This document shows positions 23,010 through 32,186 of a stretch of 64,000 nt of DNA, piece by piece (within the stretch, counting starts at the first letter, position 1; the number at the start of each line of letters is the position of its first letter). The notes under the pieces are model-generated. The model did not search any database, had not been told where the DNA came from, and saw only the letters and a list, made by a program, of their open reading frames with translations. The stretch is from Xenophilus aerolatus. GTDB lineage: Bacteria; Pseudomonadota; Gammaproteobacteria; Burkholderiales; Burkholderiaceae_C. The stretch lies in the NCBI GenBank assembly GCA_030418545.1, contig QAIB01000003.1, positions 496,001 to 560,000 on the forward strand. The letters run 5' to 3'. The position numbers and the translations under genes were made by a program.

Positions 23010-23831
23010 TCAGACGGCCACGGGCGCCTTGATGGCCGGATGCGGGTCGTAGCCCTCGAAGTGGAAGTCCTCGTACCGGTAGTCGAAGATCGAGGGCGGC
23101 CGGCGCGCAATGTGCAGCGTGGGATAGGGCCGCGGCTCGCGGCTCAGTTGCAGCGCCACCTGCTCGGCGTGGTTGCTGTAGATGTGGCAGTCGCCGCCGG
23201 TCCAGATGAAGTCGCCCACCTGAAGGTCGCACTGCTGCGCCACCATGTGCGTGAGCAGCGCGTAGCTGGCGATGTTGAAGGGCACGCCCAGGAAGATGTC
23301 GGCGCTGCGCTGGTAGAGCTGGCACGACAGCTTGCCTTCGGCCACATAGAACTGGAAGAAGGCGTGGCACGGCATCAGCGCCATCTTGTCGAGCTCGGCC
23401 ACGTTCCAGGCGCTCACGATGATGCGGCGCGAGTCGGGATTGGTCTTGAGCGTCTGGATCACCTGCGCGATCTGGTCGATGTGGCCGCCGTCGGGCGTGG
23501 GCCAACTGCGCCACTGCACGCCGTACACCGGGCCCAGGTCGCCGTCCTCGCGCGCCCATTCGTCCCAGATCGTCACGCCGCGCTCGCGCAGCCAGTTGTT
23601 GTCCGACGAGCCCTGCAGGAACCACAGCAGCTCGTGGATGATGGACTTGAGGTGCACCTTCTTGGTCGTGACCAGCGGAAAGCCCTCGTTCAGGTCGAAG
23701 CGCATCTGGTAGCCGAACACGCTCTTCGTGCCGGTGCCGGTGCGGTCGCTCTTGAAGACGCCGGTCTGGTCGACGTGGCGCATGAAGTCTTCGTACTGGT
23801 GGCGGATGGGGCGAGTCATGGGAGCGTTCAT
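23010..23831 (-). CDS. thyA: Thymidylate synthase
   Basis: A 273-residue enzyme converting dUMP to dTMP with methylenetetrahydrofolate. The catalytic Cys is in [11 protein letters not shown] (about residue 155), with [17 protein letters not shown] and the dUMP-binding DCHIYSNH following. It starts at [16 protein letters not shown], with a second ATG 12 nt downstream possible. It forms an operon with folA and App1. Confidence 0.97.
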   Translation of the reverse strand: MNAPMTRPIRHQYEDFMRHVDQTGVFKSDRTGTGTKSVFGYQMRFDLNEGFPLVTTKKVHLKSIIHELLWFLQGSSDNNWLRERGVTIWDEWAREDGDLGPVYGVQWRSWPTPDGGHIDQIAQVIQTLKTNPDSRRIIVSAWNVAELDKMALMPCHAFFQFYVAEGKLSCQLYQRSADIFLGVPFNIASYALLTHMVAQQCDLQVGDFIWTGGDCHIYSNHAEQVALQLSREPRPYPTLHIARRPPSIFDYRYEDFHFEGYDPHPAIKAPVAV

Positions 23832-23841
23832 GTCAGTGGCG

Positions 23842-23914
23842 CCCGGCCGCCCGAAGCCGCTGACGCGCCCCCTCGGGGGGCAGCGGACCTCGCGAAGCGG
23901 GGGAGCGTGGGGGT
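23842..23914 (+). repeat. GC-rich repeat between thyA and ccdB
   Basis: The core CGCCCCCTCGGGGGGCAGC then GGACC and a GGGGGAGCGTGGGGG tail occupy nearly the whole gap. It ends 6 bp from the ccdB stop, like the related copy that abuts the padR stop at 60595. Confidence 0.65.
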
Positions 23915-23920
23915 TTCATC

Positions 23921-24235
23921 TCAGTAGGAGCCGAACAGCGTGTCCAGGGCTCGGATGATGGCATCGGACTGGGTGCGAAGGTTGAGGACGGCGTGGCGCA
24001 GTTCGGCCGCAGGGAAGGCGGCGATCGCGGGCGTGTCGAGCACGACCGGGTGGCCGTCGACGTCGAACAGCGGGTTCAGGTCGCGCATGGGCGGACCGAA
24101 GAGTTTGGCAGTGCGCATCGGCAGCACGACGCGCGTGTCCATGCTGCTGATGTAGTCATTCTGGATGTCGAGCAGGAAAGGCGTGAACTTCCGCAGTGCC
24201 GCGTCGGGGTGGCGAAAGACGTCGAAGCGGGCCAC
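23921..24235 (-). CDS. ccdB: CcdB-family toxin
   Basis: A 104-residue toxin expected to poison DNA gyrase. It begins MARFDVFRHPD and contains FLLDIQNDYISSMDTRVVLP and a C-terminal SDAIIRALDTLFGSY, in agreement with the CcdB family, which ends in residues that contact GyrA. It has a GTG start 2 bp after the antitoxin stop, a spacing that keeps the toxin below the antitoxin. Confidence 0.88.
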   Translation of the reverse strand: MARFDVFRHPDAALRKFTPFLLDIQNDYISSMDTRVVLPMRTAKLFGPPMRDLNPLFDVDGHPVVLDTPAIAAFPAAELRHAVLNLRTQSDAIIRALDTLFGSY

Positions 24236-24236
24236 G

Positions 24237-24476
24237 TCAGAAGCTGCGGTACTTGGCCAGGGGCAGGCCTTCCTTGGCGATGCGGGCGTTGTAGGCGGCC
24301 ACGGCTTCGCGGTTGTCCTCGTTCCAGCGCTCCCAGTAGCGGCGCTGTACCTCGGCCGCCAGCAGCTCGTCGACCGTCTGCGACAGGTTCATGCCCATCT
24401 CCCGGGCCATTTCGAGCACCTTGGAGTTGAGCGACAGATTGGTGGCTTTCTTGGGCGCGTTGTCGAAGCGAAGCAT
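24237..24476 (-). CDS. ccdA: CcdA-family antitoxin
   Basis: A 79-residue antitoxin. The N-terminal part (KKATNLSLNSKVLEMAREMGMNL) is a ribbon-helix-helix DNA-binding unit that should repress the operon. The C-terminal charged tail (YWERWNEDNREAVAAYN) neutralises CcdB. It precedes the toxin, the normal order. It is divergent from the cysteine-cluster gene at 24573. Confidence 0.88.
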   Translation of the reverse strand: MLRFDNAPKKATNLSLNSKVLEMAREMGMNLSQTVDELLAAEVQRRYWERWNEDNREAVAAYNARIAKEGLPLAKYRSF

Positions 24477-24572
24477 GGCCTTCCCGGTGGGGCATGACGG
24501 ATGCGCATATTTTAGGCGCATGTCCGATGAGGCATCGCGTGCGGGCATCGCGGCGCATGGTCCAATCGGCCC

Positions 24573-24848
24573 ATGTCGACCTTCGCCCCGGCCTGCCGCA
24601 GCGGCTGCGCCGCCTGCTGCATCGCGCCCTCCATCAGCTCGCCCATTCCCGGCATGCCCGACGGCAAGCCGGCGGGCGTGCCCTGCGTGCAGCTCGACGA
24701 GGCTTTGCGCTGCCGCCTGTTCGGCCGGCCCGAGCGGCCGGCGGTGTGCAGCGGCCTGCAGCCCGCGGTCGACATGTGCGGCGCGGACCGCAGCGCGGCG
24801 CTGGCCTGGCTGGGCCGGCTGGAGCGCGAAACCGCGCCCACCGTCTGA
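24573..24848 (+). CDS. YkgJ-family cysteine cluster protein
   Basis: A 91-residue protein with CRSGCAACC near the N-terminus, then [22 protein letters not shown] and a final Cys. This spacing of metal- or iron-sulfur-binding cysteines is typical of the YkgJ family. The function is unknown. The next gene begins 4 bp downstream. Confidence 0.8.
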   Translation: MSTFAPACRSGCAACCIAPSISSPIPGMPDGKPAGVPCVQLDEALRCRLFGRPERPAVCSGLQPAVDMCGADRSAALAWLGRLERETAPTV

Positions 24849-24852
24849 ATCG

Positions 24853-25254
24853 ATGGCGCTCAGCGATCGGTTGCGCGGCTGGGCCCGGCGCGTCAAGCGC
24901 GACGGCGTGACGCTGTGGTTCGCCGGCCGGCACCCGGGCACGCCCTGGCTGGCCAAGGCCCTCGGCGTGTTCGTGGTCGCCTATGCGCTGAGCCCGATCG
25001 ACCTGGTGCCCGACTTCATCCCAGTGCTGGGCTACCTCGACGACGTGCTGCTGCTGCCCGCGCTCATCTGGCTGGCGATCCGCCTGCTGCCGCCCGAGGT
25101 GCTGGCCGAATGCCGTGCGCAGGCCGAGGCCTGGATGGCGGCGCAGGGCGCCAAGCCGCGCAGCCGCATGGGTGCGGTGCTCGTCGTCGCGGTGTGGATC
25201 GCCGTCGCCGTGGCGCTCTGGTACTGGCTGGCGCCGCGCTTCGCGGCGGGCTGA
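24853..25254 (+). CDS. DUF1232 (YkvA-like) membrane protein
   Basis: A 133-residue protein with the DUF1232 core ALSPIDLVPDFIPVLGYLDD and two or three transmembrane helices, the last at residues 108-128. Function unknown. It is co-transcribed with the cysteine-cluster gene. Confidence 0.85.
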   Translation: MALSDRLRGWARRVKRDGVTLWFAGRHPGTPWLAKALGVFVVAYALSPIDLVPDFIPVLGYLDDVLLLPALIWLAIRLLPPEVLAECRAQAEAWMAAQGAKPRSRMGAVLVVAVWIAVAVALWYWLAPRFAAG

Positions 25255-25263
25255 ACCCGTGGC

Positions 25264-26685
25264 TCAGGCGCGCAGCACGCGCCCGGGGTTCAGCAGGTTG
25301 TGCGGATCGAGCGCGCCCTTGATGGCGCGCATCATGCCCATCGCCACCGGCGACTTGTGCTTCTCGAGCTTGTGGACCTTGAGCTCGCCGATGCCATGCT
25401 CGGCCGAGAAGGATCCGCCGAATTTCTCCACCTGGTCGTACACCAGCGTGTTCACCCGTTCCTCCTGCTCGCGCAGGAACACCTTCGCATCGCCATCGAC
25501 CGGGGCCTGCACGTTGTAGTGCAGGTTGCCGTCGCCCAGGTGGCCGAAGTTGACCAGGCGCACGCCGGCGATCTCCTTTTGCAGCAGCGCATCGGTCTCG
25601 GCCACGAAGGCCGGGATGCGCGACACGCCGATGGAGATGTCGTGCTTGATGTTCAGGCCCTCTTCGGCCTGCGCGAGCGGGATGCTCTCGCGGATGTGCC
25701 AGAGCTGGTGCGCCTGCGTCAGGTTCTCGGCGATCACCGCATCGGTCACGCAGCCGTCCTCGAAGGCGCTTTCCAGCAGCGCCTCGAAGCGCGCGCGGGC
25801 ATGGTCTTCGGATTCGCTGTCCGAGTTCTCCAAGAGAACGCAATACGGCGTCGCCTCTTCGCCCAGGAAAGGCACGCGCAGCTGCGGCATGTGCTTGCCC
25901 ACCAGGCTCAGCGCGAACTGGCCCATCACCTCGAAGCCGGTGAGGCCGGCGCCCAGCTTCTGATGCGCCAGGCCCAGCAGCCGGACGGCATGGTCGAGCG
26001 AGGGCACCGCGGCCCAGGCCGTGAGCTGCGCCGCCGGCAGCGGGTACAGCTTCATCGTGGCGGCGGTGATGATGCCCAGCGTGCCCTCGCTGCCCACCAG
26101 CAGGTCGCGCAGGTCGTAGCCGGTGTTGTCCTTGCGCAGGCCACTGGTGCCGTGCCACACCTCGCCCTGGGCCGTGACCACTTCCAGGCCCAGGCACAGC
26201 TCGCGGGCATTGCCGTAGCGCACCACCTGCGTGCCGCCGGCGTTGGTCGCGAGGTTGCCGCCGATCGTGCAGCTGCCCTCGGCCGCCAGGCTCAGGGGGA
26301 ACAGAAAGCCCGCCTTCTCGGCAGCCTCCTGCAGCACCTGCAGCACGCAGCCGGCCTCGACGGTGACCGTCAGGTTGGCGGCATCGATCTCGCGGATGGC
26401 GTTCAGGCGCGTGAGGCTCAGCACCACCTGCGTGCCGGAGCCGTCGGGCACCGAGCCCACGGCCAGCCCCGTGTTGCCGCCCTGCGGGACGATCGCGGTG
26501 CCGGCTGCCGCGCAGGCCTTGATGATGCGCGCCACCTCGTCGGTGCTGCCGGGCCGCACCACGGCCAGCGCCTTGCCGCGGGCGCGCTTGCGCCAGTCCT
26601 GCTCCCAGGCGCTCAGGTCGCCGTCGGTCAGCACGTGGGTGGCGCCGACGATGGCGCGCAGGTCGTCGATCAGGGAAGTGCTCAT
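25264..26685 (-). CDS. FAD-linked oxidase (D-2-hydroxyacid dehydrogenase, GlcD-like)
   Basis: A 473-residue flavoprotein. The FAD-binding half has PQGGNTGLAVGSVPDGSG, SLAAEGSCTIGGNLATNAGG and GSEGTLGIITAATMKLYP. The C-terminal half has the metal/substrate motif VNFGHLGDGNLHYN and EHGIG. Relatives oxidise D-lactate, glycolate or D-2-hydroxyglutarate; the substrate is not decided by sequence. It starts in an ATGA overlap with the upstream DUF2069 gene. Confidence 0.9.
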   Translation of the reverse strand: MSTSLIDDLRAIVGATHVLTDGDLSAWEQDWRKRARGKALAVVRPGSTDEVARIIKACAAAGTAIVPQGGNTGLAVGSVPDGSGTQVVLSLTRLNAIREIDAANLTVTVEAGCVLQVLQEAAEKAGFLFPLSLAAEGSCTIGGNLATNAGGTQVVRYGNARELCLGLEVVTAQGEVWHGTSGLRKDNTGYDLRDLLVGSEGTLGIITAATMKLYPLPAAQLTAWAAVPSLDHAVRLLGLAHQKLGAGLTGFEVMGQFALSLVGKHMPQLRVPFLGEEATPYCVLLENSDSESEDHARARFEALLESAFEDGCVTDAVIAENLTQAHQLWHIRESIPLAQAEEGLNIKHDISIGVSRIPAFVAETDALLQKEIAGVRLVNFGHLGDGNLHYNVQAPVDGDAKVFLREQEERVNTLVYDQVEKFGGSFSAEHGIGELKVHKLEKHKSPVAMGMMRAIKGALDPHNLLNPGRVLRA

Positions 26686-27095
26686 GGGGAGGAAGCGGTG
26701 GCAGGAGGGGTCGCGGTGACGGCGGCGCGCAGCCGCAGCCGCACATGCCAGGCGCAGGCCGCGAAGAGCGTCAGGCACAGCAGGATCTCGAGGCCCGCCA
26801 GCGCGCGGCTGACGGCCGTGGTGTCGCTCCACGCGCGCACCACGCCTTCGGTGAAGTAGAGCCAGACCAGCAGACTGACCCAGCGGTAGGTGTACATGCG
26901 GTTCTTCAGCAGCCCGGCCAGCGGCAGCACCAGCGGCAGCACCTTCAGCGCCAGCCACGAGCCGCCCGGGCGCAGGGGCGCCAGCCACATCTCCCACGCG
27001 AAGCCCAGCGCGATCAGGCCGACCAGGCTGCCCACGGCCAGGCGGCGCGTGGCAAGCACGGCGGGCGAGGGGACGGGGAGGAGAGGGGTGTTCAC
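26682..27095 (-). CDS. DUF2069 membrane protein
   Basis: A 137-residue protein with four hydrophobic segments and the motif LKNRMYTYRWVSLLVWLYFTEG characteristic of DUF2069. The start is uncertain: GTG at 27095 fits the family length, whereas ATG at 27167 would add 24 residues that look non-coding. The 3' end overlaps the oxidase start by 4 bp. Confidence 0.75.
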   Translation of the reverse strand: MNTPLLPVPSPAVLATRRLAVGSLVGLIALGFAWEMWLAPLRPGGSWLALKVLPLVLPLAGLLKNRMYTYRWVSLLVWLYFTEGVVRAWSDTTAVSRALAGLEILLCLTLFAACAWHVRLRLRAAVTATPPATASSP

Positions 27096-27177
27096 GAGAG
27101 ACGGCGGGGCGGGGCAAACGGGGCACGGCGCCTCGGGCTCGGCAGCGCACGCAGGGGCGAATGGCATGATACCGGCC

Positions 27178-28494
27178 ATGAATCGCCGGCAGCTCTGGAG
27201 GGACCTTTCGCACTTTCCGTGGCGCAACACGGCGGCGGTGCTGGGGGAGCGCTTCCGGGAGGACCGCCTGGGCCTGACGGCCAGCAGCCTGACTTTCACC
27301 ACCACCATCGCGATGGTGCCCTTCTTCACGGTGGCGCTGGCGCTGTTCACGGTGTTCCCGATGTTCCAGGCGATGCAGGGACGCCTGCAGCGCTGGCTGG
27401 TCGAGAGCCTGATCCCCGAGAACATCGCGCGCCAGGTGCTGGGCTACCTCACGCAGTTCGCCAGCAAGGCGAGCGGGCTGGGCATCGCGGGCCTGGGTGT
27501 GCTGCTGGTCACGGCGATCGCGCTCATCCTCACCATCGACAAGACGCTCAACAACATCTGGCGCGTGCCCAACCCGCGTCCCTTCGCGCAGCGCGTGCTG
27601 ATCTACTGGGCCGCCATCACGCTGGGGCCGCTGGTGCTGGCGGCCAGCCTCTCGACCACCGCCTACGTGTTCTCCGCCTCGCGCGGCGTGGTGCACGACA
27701 ACGACCTGCTCAAGTTCCTGTTCGACACCTTCGAGTTCATGCTGCTGGCCGCGGGCATCGGCGCGCTCTACCACTACGTGCCCAACACGCACGTGAAGTG
27801 GTCGCATGCATGGACGGGCGGCTTCTTCGTCGCCGCCGCCATCGAGGTCGCCAAGCGGGTGCTGGGCTGGTACCTGGGCCAGGTGCCCACCTATTCGGTG
27901 ATGTACGGCGCCTTTGCCACCGTGCCCATCCTGCTGGTGTGGATCTATGTGGCCTGGGTCATCGTGCTGCTGGGCGCTGTGATCGCCGCCTACCTGCCCA
28001 GCCTGCTCACGGGCGTGGCGCGCCGCGGCGGCACGGCGGGCTGGCCGATGCAGCTCGCGGTGGAGGTGCTGCAGCACCTGGACCGCGCGCGGGCGCAGCC
28101 GTACAAGGGGGTGGGTGCGCGCGAGCTGGTGGTGCGCATGCGCGTCGACGCGCTGCAGCTCGCCGCGGTGCTCGACACGCTGGTGGCGCTCGACTGGGTG
28201 GGCGAGATCGCCGAGGTCGACGACAGCGACGACCCGCGCTACGTGCTGCTGGCGGACCCGGACCACACGCCGCTCGAGGCGCTGGCCGTGGCCCTCATGG
28301 TGCCGCGCGCGCCCGCGCTCGAGAATCTGTGGGAAAAAGGCCCGCTGGCCTCGCTGCGCCTGCGGGACGTGCTATCGAATCAGGAGCAAACCGGAGCGCC
28401 GCCGGCCCCCGCGGATGCGAACGCCGGCCTTCAGAGCTTGATGCGGCCCAGCCAGATGTCGCGGTACATCGCCCAGTCGCCCATGAAGCTGTAG
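27178..28494 (+). CDS. YihY/UPF0761-family inner-membrane protein
   Basis: A 438-residue membrane protein. The YihY domain (about residues 30-285) has LTFTTTIAMVPFFTVALALF, VLIYWAAITLGP and VPTYSVMYGAFATVPILLVWIY. A cytoplasmic C-terminal extension follows that may carry a winged-helix-like fold. The last 40 residues come from a repeat-like segment (28369-28437) and from sequence antisense to the next gene, so its end overlaps the Mpo1-like gene by 64 bp tail to tail. Confidence 0.87.
   Translation: MNRRQLWRDLSHFPWRNTAAVLGERFREDRLGLTASSLTFTTTIAMVPFFTVALALFTVFPMFQAMQGRLQRWLVESLIPENIARQVLGYLTQFASKASGLGIAGLGVLLVTAIALILTIDKTLNNIWRVPNPRPFAQRVLIYWAAITLGPLVLAASLSTTAYVFSASRGVVHDNDLLKFLFDTFEFMLLAAGIGALYHYVPNTHVKWSHAWTGGFFVAAAIEVAKRVLGWYLGQVPTYSVMYGAFATVPILLVWIYVAWVIVLLGAVIAAYLPSLLTGVARRGGTAGWPMQLAVEVLQHLDRARAQPYKGVGARELVVRMRVDALQLAAVLDTLVALDWVGEIAEVDDSDDPRYVLLADPDHTPLEALAVALMVPRAPALENLWEKGPLASLRLRDVLSNQEQTGAPPAPADANAGLQSLMRPSQMSRYIAQSPMKL
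28369..28437 (+). repeat. Diverged two-hairpin repeat, copy E (in the yihY 3' end)
   Basis: GTGCTATCGAATCAGGAGC starts as other copies do. A GC-rich section follows in which CCGGC and GCCGG arms can pair. It lies at the end of the yihY reading frame, past the conserved domain. Confidence 0.45.
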
Positions 28495-28772
28495 AGCGGG
28501 CGCTTGAACGAGGCCGGCTTGTTCTTCTCGAAGCCGAAGTGCCCGATCCAGGCGAAGGCGTAGCCGGCCACCAGGCCCGCCAGCAGCCACCACGGGTTGC
28601 CGGTGAGCACCAGCAGCGCCAGGCAGACCAGGCCGAGGCTTGACCCCACGAAATGCAGCCGCCGGCAGGTGCGGTCGGCATGCTCGCTCAGGTAGAAGGG
28701 GTAGAACTCGGCGAAGCTCCTGAACTGCCGTGGATCGACGGCGGCGGGCGCGGTGGTCGTGGTGCTGGTCAT
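28431..28772 (-). CDS. Mpo1-like (DUF962) membrane protein
   Basis: A 113-residue protein with two hydrophobic hairpins and the family motifs FAEFYPFYLSEHADRTCRRLHFVG and FAWIGHFGFEKNKPASFKRP. Yeast Mpo1 is an iron-dependent dioxygenase acting on 2-hydroxy fatty acids; the conserved His residues are present here, so a similar activity is possible. It overlaps the yihY 3' end on the opposite strand. Confidence 0.87.
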   Translation of the reverse strand: MTSTTTTAPAAVDPRQFRSFAEFYPFYLSEHADRTCRRLHFVGSSLGLVCLALLVLTGNPWWLLAGLVAGYAFAWIGHFGFEKNKPASFKRPLYSFMGDWAMYRDIWLGRIKL

Positions 28773-28908
28773 CGCGGTCTCCTGTGCGTCTCGGGGTGCC
28801 GGCGCAGAAATGGGCAGGCGCGCTGCCCGCCGGCGGGTGCTTGCCCATAATAGCGACGGGCTTTGGTCCCAGCCACCTCCATCACCCGAACCTTCAGGTC
28901 CCAGCGCC

Positions 28909-29310
28909 GTGTCGCAGCCTTCTTCGAACGCCATCCTTGCGACGCCGTCCGCGGCCGCAGCGCCGTGGGTCGTGTGCCTGTGTGCCGAATGGTGCGGCAC
29001 CTGCCGCGAGTACCGGCCGCTGTTCGAGGACATCGCGCGCGCCCATCCGGGCCTGCGCTTCGCCTGGGTCGACATCGAGGACCACGCCGACATCGCCGAC
29101 GACTTCGACGTCGAGACCTTCCCGACGGTGCTGGTCGCCAGCGGTGCCGGGACGCATTTCCTCGGTCCGCTGCTGCCGCATGCCGAGACCTTGCGCCGCA
29201 TGCTCGGCGCGCTGCCGGCCGCCCAGCCGGCCGATGCGGCCGTGGCCACGCTGATCGCCGCGCTGGAGCGCGCCCCCGCCGGCGCCTTCGACGTCGCGGC
29301 CGGCGACTGA
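28909..29310 (+). CDS. Thioredoxin-family protein
   Basis: A 133-residue protein with a thioredoxin fold and the active site EWCGTC (CGTC in place of the usual CGPC), followed by the cis-Pro segment ETFPTVLVA. No signal peptide is seen, so it is likely cytoplasmic. The GTG start at 28909 is chosen by frame and length; the ribosome site is weak. Confidence 0.8.
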   Translation: MSQPSSNAILATPSAAAAPWVVCLCAEWCGTCREYRPLFEDIARAHPGLRFAWVDIEDHADIADDFDVETFPTVLVASGAGTHFLGPLLPHAETLRRMLGALPAAQPADAAVATLIAALERAPAGAFDVAAGD

Positions 29311-29312
29311 CT

Positions 29313-30140
29313 TCAGCCCGCGGGCGCCTGCAGGAAGTCGCGCAGCGCGAAGAGCATCTCGTTCGGCGTTTCGGTCATCTGGTGGTGGCCCACCGGCAGC
29401 GAGGCGATCTGCACGGTCTTGCCCGTCGCGCGGGCCTTCTCGACCAGGCCTTGGGCAGCGCGCGGCTGCGTCATCTGGTCCTGCGCGCCGAGCACGAAGA
29501 GCACCGGGCAGGTGACCTGCGCGATCGCCTGCTCGCCGTTGGCATAGCGGTCGCAGGCCAGGAAGCCGCGGTGGAACACGTTCACTTTCGGGTTGCTGCG
29601 CAGCACGCGCCGCCCCAGCGCCATGCTGGCGCCGTACACCCAGGTGCCCGGCCCCAGAGCCGAGGGCGGCGCGGCCAGCGTCGAGCGCGAGAACACGTTG
29701 ACCATGCGCAGCGCGGCTTCCGGGTCGTTCTGCGATGCGTCGAGCAGCGCCTGCGACACCTTCATCGGAAAGGCCGTGCCCACCAGCACCAGGTGCGTGA
29801 TGCGCTCGCGCAGCCGGCTCGCGGCTTCCAGCGCAATGAGCGATCCCCAGCTGTGGCCGACCAGCGCGGCACGCTGCACGCCCGCGGCGTCGAGCAGCGC
29901 GCCGATGAAGTCGGCCGCCTCTTCGACCGATGCGGGCGCTTCGCCGCCGCTGCGGCAGTGGCCGGGCAGGTCGACCGCCAGCACGTTGAAGCCGTGGTTG
30001 GCGAGGTAGCGGCTCTGCAGGATCCACACGCTGTGGTCGTTGAGCACACCGTGGATGAAGACGACCGTGGGCCGGGCCGCATCGAAGGGCTTGCCGCCGG
30101 TGTAGCAGTAGGTGGGATGGCCGTGGACGGTGAGGATCAT
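29313..30140 (-). CDS. Alpha/beta-hydrolase
   Basis: A 275-residue hydrolase with oxyanion segment FIHGVLNDHSVW, nucleophile elbow GHSWGS (Ser) and catalytic Asp and His in LGAQDQMTQ and VGHHQMTE. The substrate is unknown. Its start overlaps the metY stop by one base (TGATG), so it is coupled to metY, and a thioester or ester linked to sulfur metabolism is a plausible substrate. Confidence 0.88.
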   Translation of the reverse strand: MILTVHGHPTYCYTGGKPFDAARPTVVFIHGVLNDHSVWILQSRYLANHGFNVLAVDLPGHCRSGGEAPASVEEAADFIGALLDAAGVQRAALVGHSWGSLIALEAASRLRERITHLVLVGTAFPMKVSQALLDASQNDPEAALRMVNVFSRSTLAAPPSALGPGTWVYGASMALGRRVLRSNPKVNVFHRGFLACDRYANGEQAIAQVTCPVLFVLGAQDQMTQPRAAQGLVEKARATGKTVQIASLPVGHHQMTETPNEMLFALRDFLQAPAG

Positions 30141-31450
30141 CACGCCCCCGCTTTCTCTGCCGCCTTGAGCGCGCGCTTGAGGTCGTCGATCAGGTCGTCG
30201 GGATCTTCCAGCCCGATCGACAGGCGGATGGTCCCCTGGCCGATGCCGGCGCCGGCCAGGGCCTCGTCGCTCATGCGGAAATGCGTGGTGCTCGCGGGAT
30301 GGATCACCAGGCTGCGGCAATCGCCCACGTTCGCGAGGTGGCTGAAGAGCTTGAGCGCTTCGATGAAGGTCTTGCCCTGCGTGCGGTTGCCCTTGATGTC
30401 GAAGCTGAACACCGAGCCCGCGCCCTTGGCGCCGTGCCTGAGCAGGCTGTTCGCGAGCGCATGGCTCGGATGCGATTCGAGCAGCGGATGCCCCACGCGC
30501 GAGACGAAGGGGTGCGCGGCGAGGAACTGCACCACCTTCTCGGTGTTGGCGATGTGCCGTTCCATGCGCAGCGGCAGCGTCTCGATGCCCTGCAGGATCA
30601 GCCAGGCCGTGTGCGGGCTCATGGCGGCGCCGAAGTCGCGCAGCCCTTCGCGCCGCGCGCGCAGCAGGAAGGCGCCCACGGTGGACTCCTCGCTGAAGAC
30701 CATGTTGTGGAAGCCGTCGTAGGCCTGCGTCAGCTCGGCGAATTTGCCCGACGCTTCCCAGTCGAAGCTGCCGCCGTCGACCACCACGCCGCCGATCACG
30801 GTGCCGTGGCCCGACAGGAACTTGGTGGCCGAGTGGTAGACCAGGTCGGCCCCATGCTCGAAGGGCTTGATGAGGTAGGGCGAGGTCAGCGTCGAGTCGA
30901 CCAGCAGCGGCACCCCGGCCTCGTGCGCGATGGCGCTCACGGTGGGGATGTCGAGCACGTCCAGGCCCGGGTTGCCCACCGTCTCGCCGAAGAACAGCTT
31001 GGTCTCGGGCCGCACGGCCGCGCGCCAGCCGTCGATGTCGCCGGGCTTGACGAAGGTGGTCTCGATGCCGAAGCGGCGCATCGTGTAGTGCAAAAGGTTC
31101 TGCGAGCCGCCGTACAGCGCCGTGCTGGCGACGATGTGCGAGCCCGCGCCCATCAGCGTCGCGACCGCCAGGTGCAGCGCCGCCTGGCCGCTGGCGGTGG
31201 CGATGGCGCCGATGCCGCCCTCGAGAGCGGCCATGCGCTGTTCGAACACGGCGTTCGTCGGGTTGCTGATCCGGCTGTAGACGTGACCCGCACGTTCCAG
31301 GTTGAACAGCGCCGCCGCGTGGTCGCTCGATTCGAAGACGAAGGAGGTCGTCAGGTGGATGGGCACCGCGCGTGCGCCGGTGGCCGGGTCGGGCGCGGCA
31401 CCGGCGTGCAGCGCCAGGGTGTCGAAGCCGGGGTCGGAATAGCCGCTCAT
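30140..31450 (-). CDS. metY: O-acetylhomoserine sulfhydrylase family (MetY-like)
   Basis: A 436-residue PLP enzyme of the Cys/Met metabolism family that makes homocysteine from O-acyl-homoserine and sulfide. Motifs include YSRISNPTNAVFEQRMAALEGG, the PLP Lys in SATKFLSGHGT, and VGDCRSLVIHPASTTH. Length near 430 residues favours MetY over the shorter MetB/MetC/MetZ. The 204 bp upstream (31451-31654) hold divergent promoters toward the CBS gene. Confidence 0.92.
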   Translation of the reverse strand: MSGYSDPGFDTLALHAGAAPDPATGARAVPIHLTTSFVFESSDHAAALFNLERAGHVYSRISNPTNAVFEQRMAALEGGIGAIATASGQAALHLAVATLMGAGSHIVASTALYGGSQNLLHYTMRRFGIETTFVKPGDIDGWRAAVRPETKLFFGETVGNPGLDVLDIPTVSAIAHEAGVPLLVDSTLTSPYLIKPFEHGADLVYHSATKFLSGHGTVIGGVVVDGGSFDWEASGKFAELTQAYDGFHNMVFSEESTVGAFLLRARREGLRDFGAAMSPHTAWLILQGIETLPLRMERHIANTEKVVQFLAAHPFVSRVGHPLLESHPSHALANSLLRHGAKGAGSVFSFDIKGNRTQGKTFIEALKLFSHLANVGDCRSLVIHPASTTHFRMSDEALAGAGIGQGTIRLSIGLEDPDDLIDDLKRALKAAEKAGA

Positions 31451-31654
31451 GGTTCAGTGGGTTCGGAGTGGATGGAAGGGAGCCGCGCGCGATTCGGGGA
31501 GGTCACTGCTGTCTCCTTGGTAACGCCCGGTCACGTTGCGGCGTGCGCATTGCGGGCAGGGCCTTGTCAATCGCCGGCGATTGTGGGCTATATTCAAATC
31601 GCCCCGCTTCCACGGGCCCCGAAGCGCCATCCTGAGAGTACGAGGAGCATCCCG

Positions 31655-32107
31655 ATGAAAGTCAGCGACATCCTGCGCGTGAAAGGCAACACCCTGCACA
31701 CGATCACGCCCGACCAGCCGCTGGCCGAGGCCGTGGCCGTGATGGCCGACAAGGACATCGGCTCGCTGGTCGTGATGGACCAGGGCGAACTGGTGGGCAT
31801 GCTCACCTTCCGGGAAGTGATCCTCGCCATCCAGGCCAACGGCGGCAGCGTCGGCAACTCGGTGGTGCGCAAGGCGATCGACACGCATCCCGTCACCTGC
31901 ACCATGGACACCGACCTCGACGACGTGCGTCGCCTGATGCTCGAGCGCCATGCGCGCTACATGCCGGTGATGGACAAGCGCATGCTCATGGGCGTGATCA
32001 GCTTCTACGACGTGGCCAAGGCCGTCGTCGACAGCCAGAATTTCGAGAACAAGATGCTCAAGGCCTATATCCGCGACTGGCCCGCCGAGGAAGAGCCGGG
32101 GCGCTGA
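31655..32107 (+). CDS. Two-CBS-domain protein
   Basis: A 150-residue cytoplasmic protein made of a CBS pair (about residues 8-60 and 75-130) with LVVMDQGELVGMLTFREV and MPVMDKRMLMGVISFYDV. Such pairs bind adenosine ligands and sense energy state. An AGGAG site precedes the ATG. A single-gene unit ended by a strong terminator. Confidence 0.9.
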   Translation: MKVSDILRVKGNTLHTITPDQPLAEAVAVMADKDIGSLVVMDQGELVGMLTFREVILAIQANGGSVGNSVVRKAIDTHPVTCTMDTDLDDVRRLMLERHARYMPVMDKRMLMGVISFYDVAKAVVDSQNFENKMLKAYIRDWPAEEEPGR

Positions 32108-32136
32108 GCCGGCGGCCGAGCTGATCGATCCCCAAC

Positions 32137-32167
32137 AAAAAAAGCGCAGCCCCGGCTGCGCTTTTTC
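32137..32167. terminator. Bidirectional terminator between CBS gene and phaZ
   Basis: AAAAAGCGCAGCC pairs with GGCTGCGCTTTTT, with A and T tracts on either side, so it can stop transcription from both strands. It lies 30 bp past the CBS stop and 20 bp past the phaZ stop. Confidence 0.9.
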
Positions 32168-32186
32168 GTTGGTCGCGCGTGTTCGT

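Noticed and set aside
31580..31640. A further copy of the two-hairpin repeat upstream of the CBS gene
   Set aside because: GCTATATTCAAATCG looks similar at first, but there is no ATAGC arm and no following GC hairpin.
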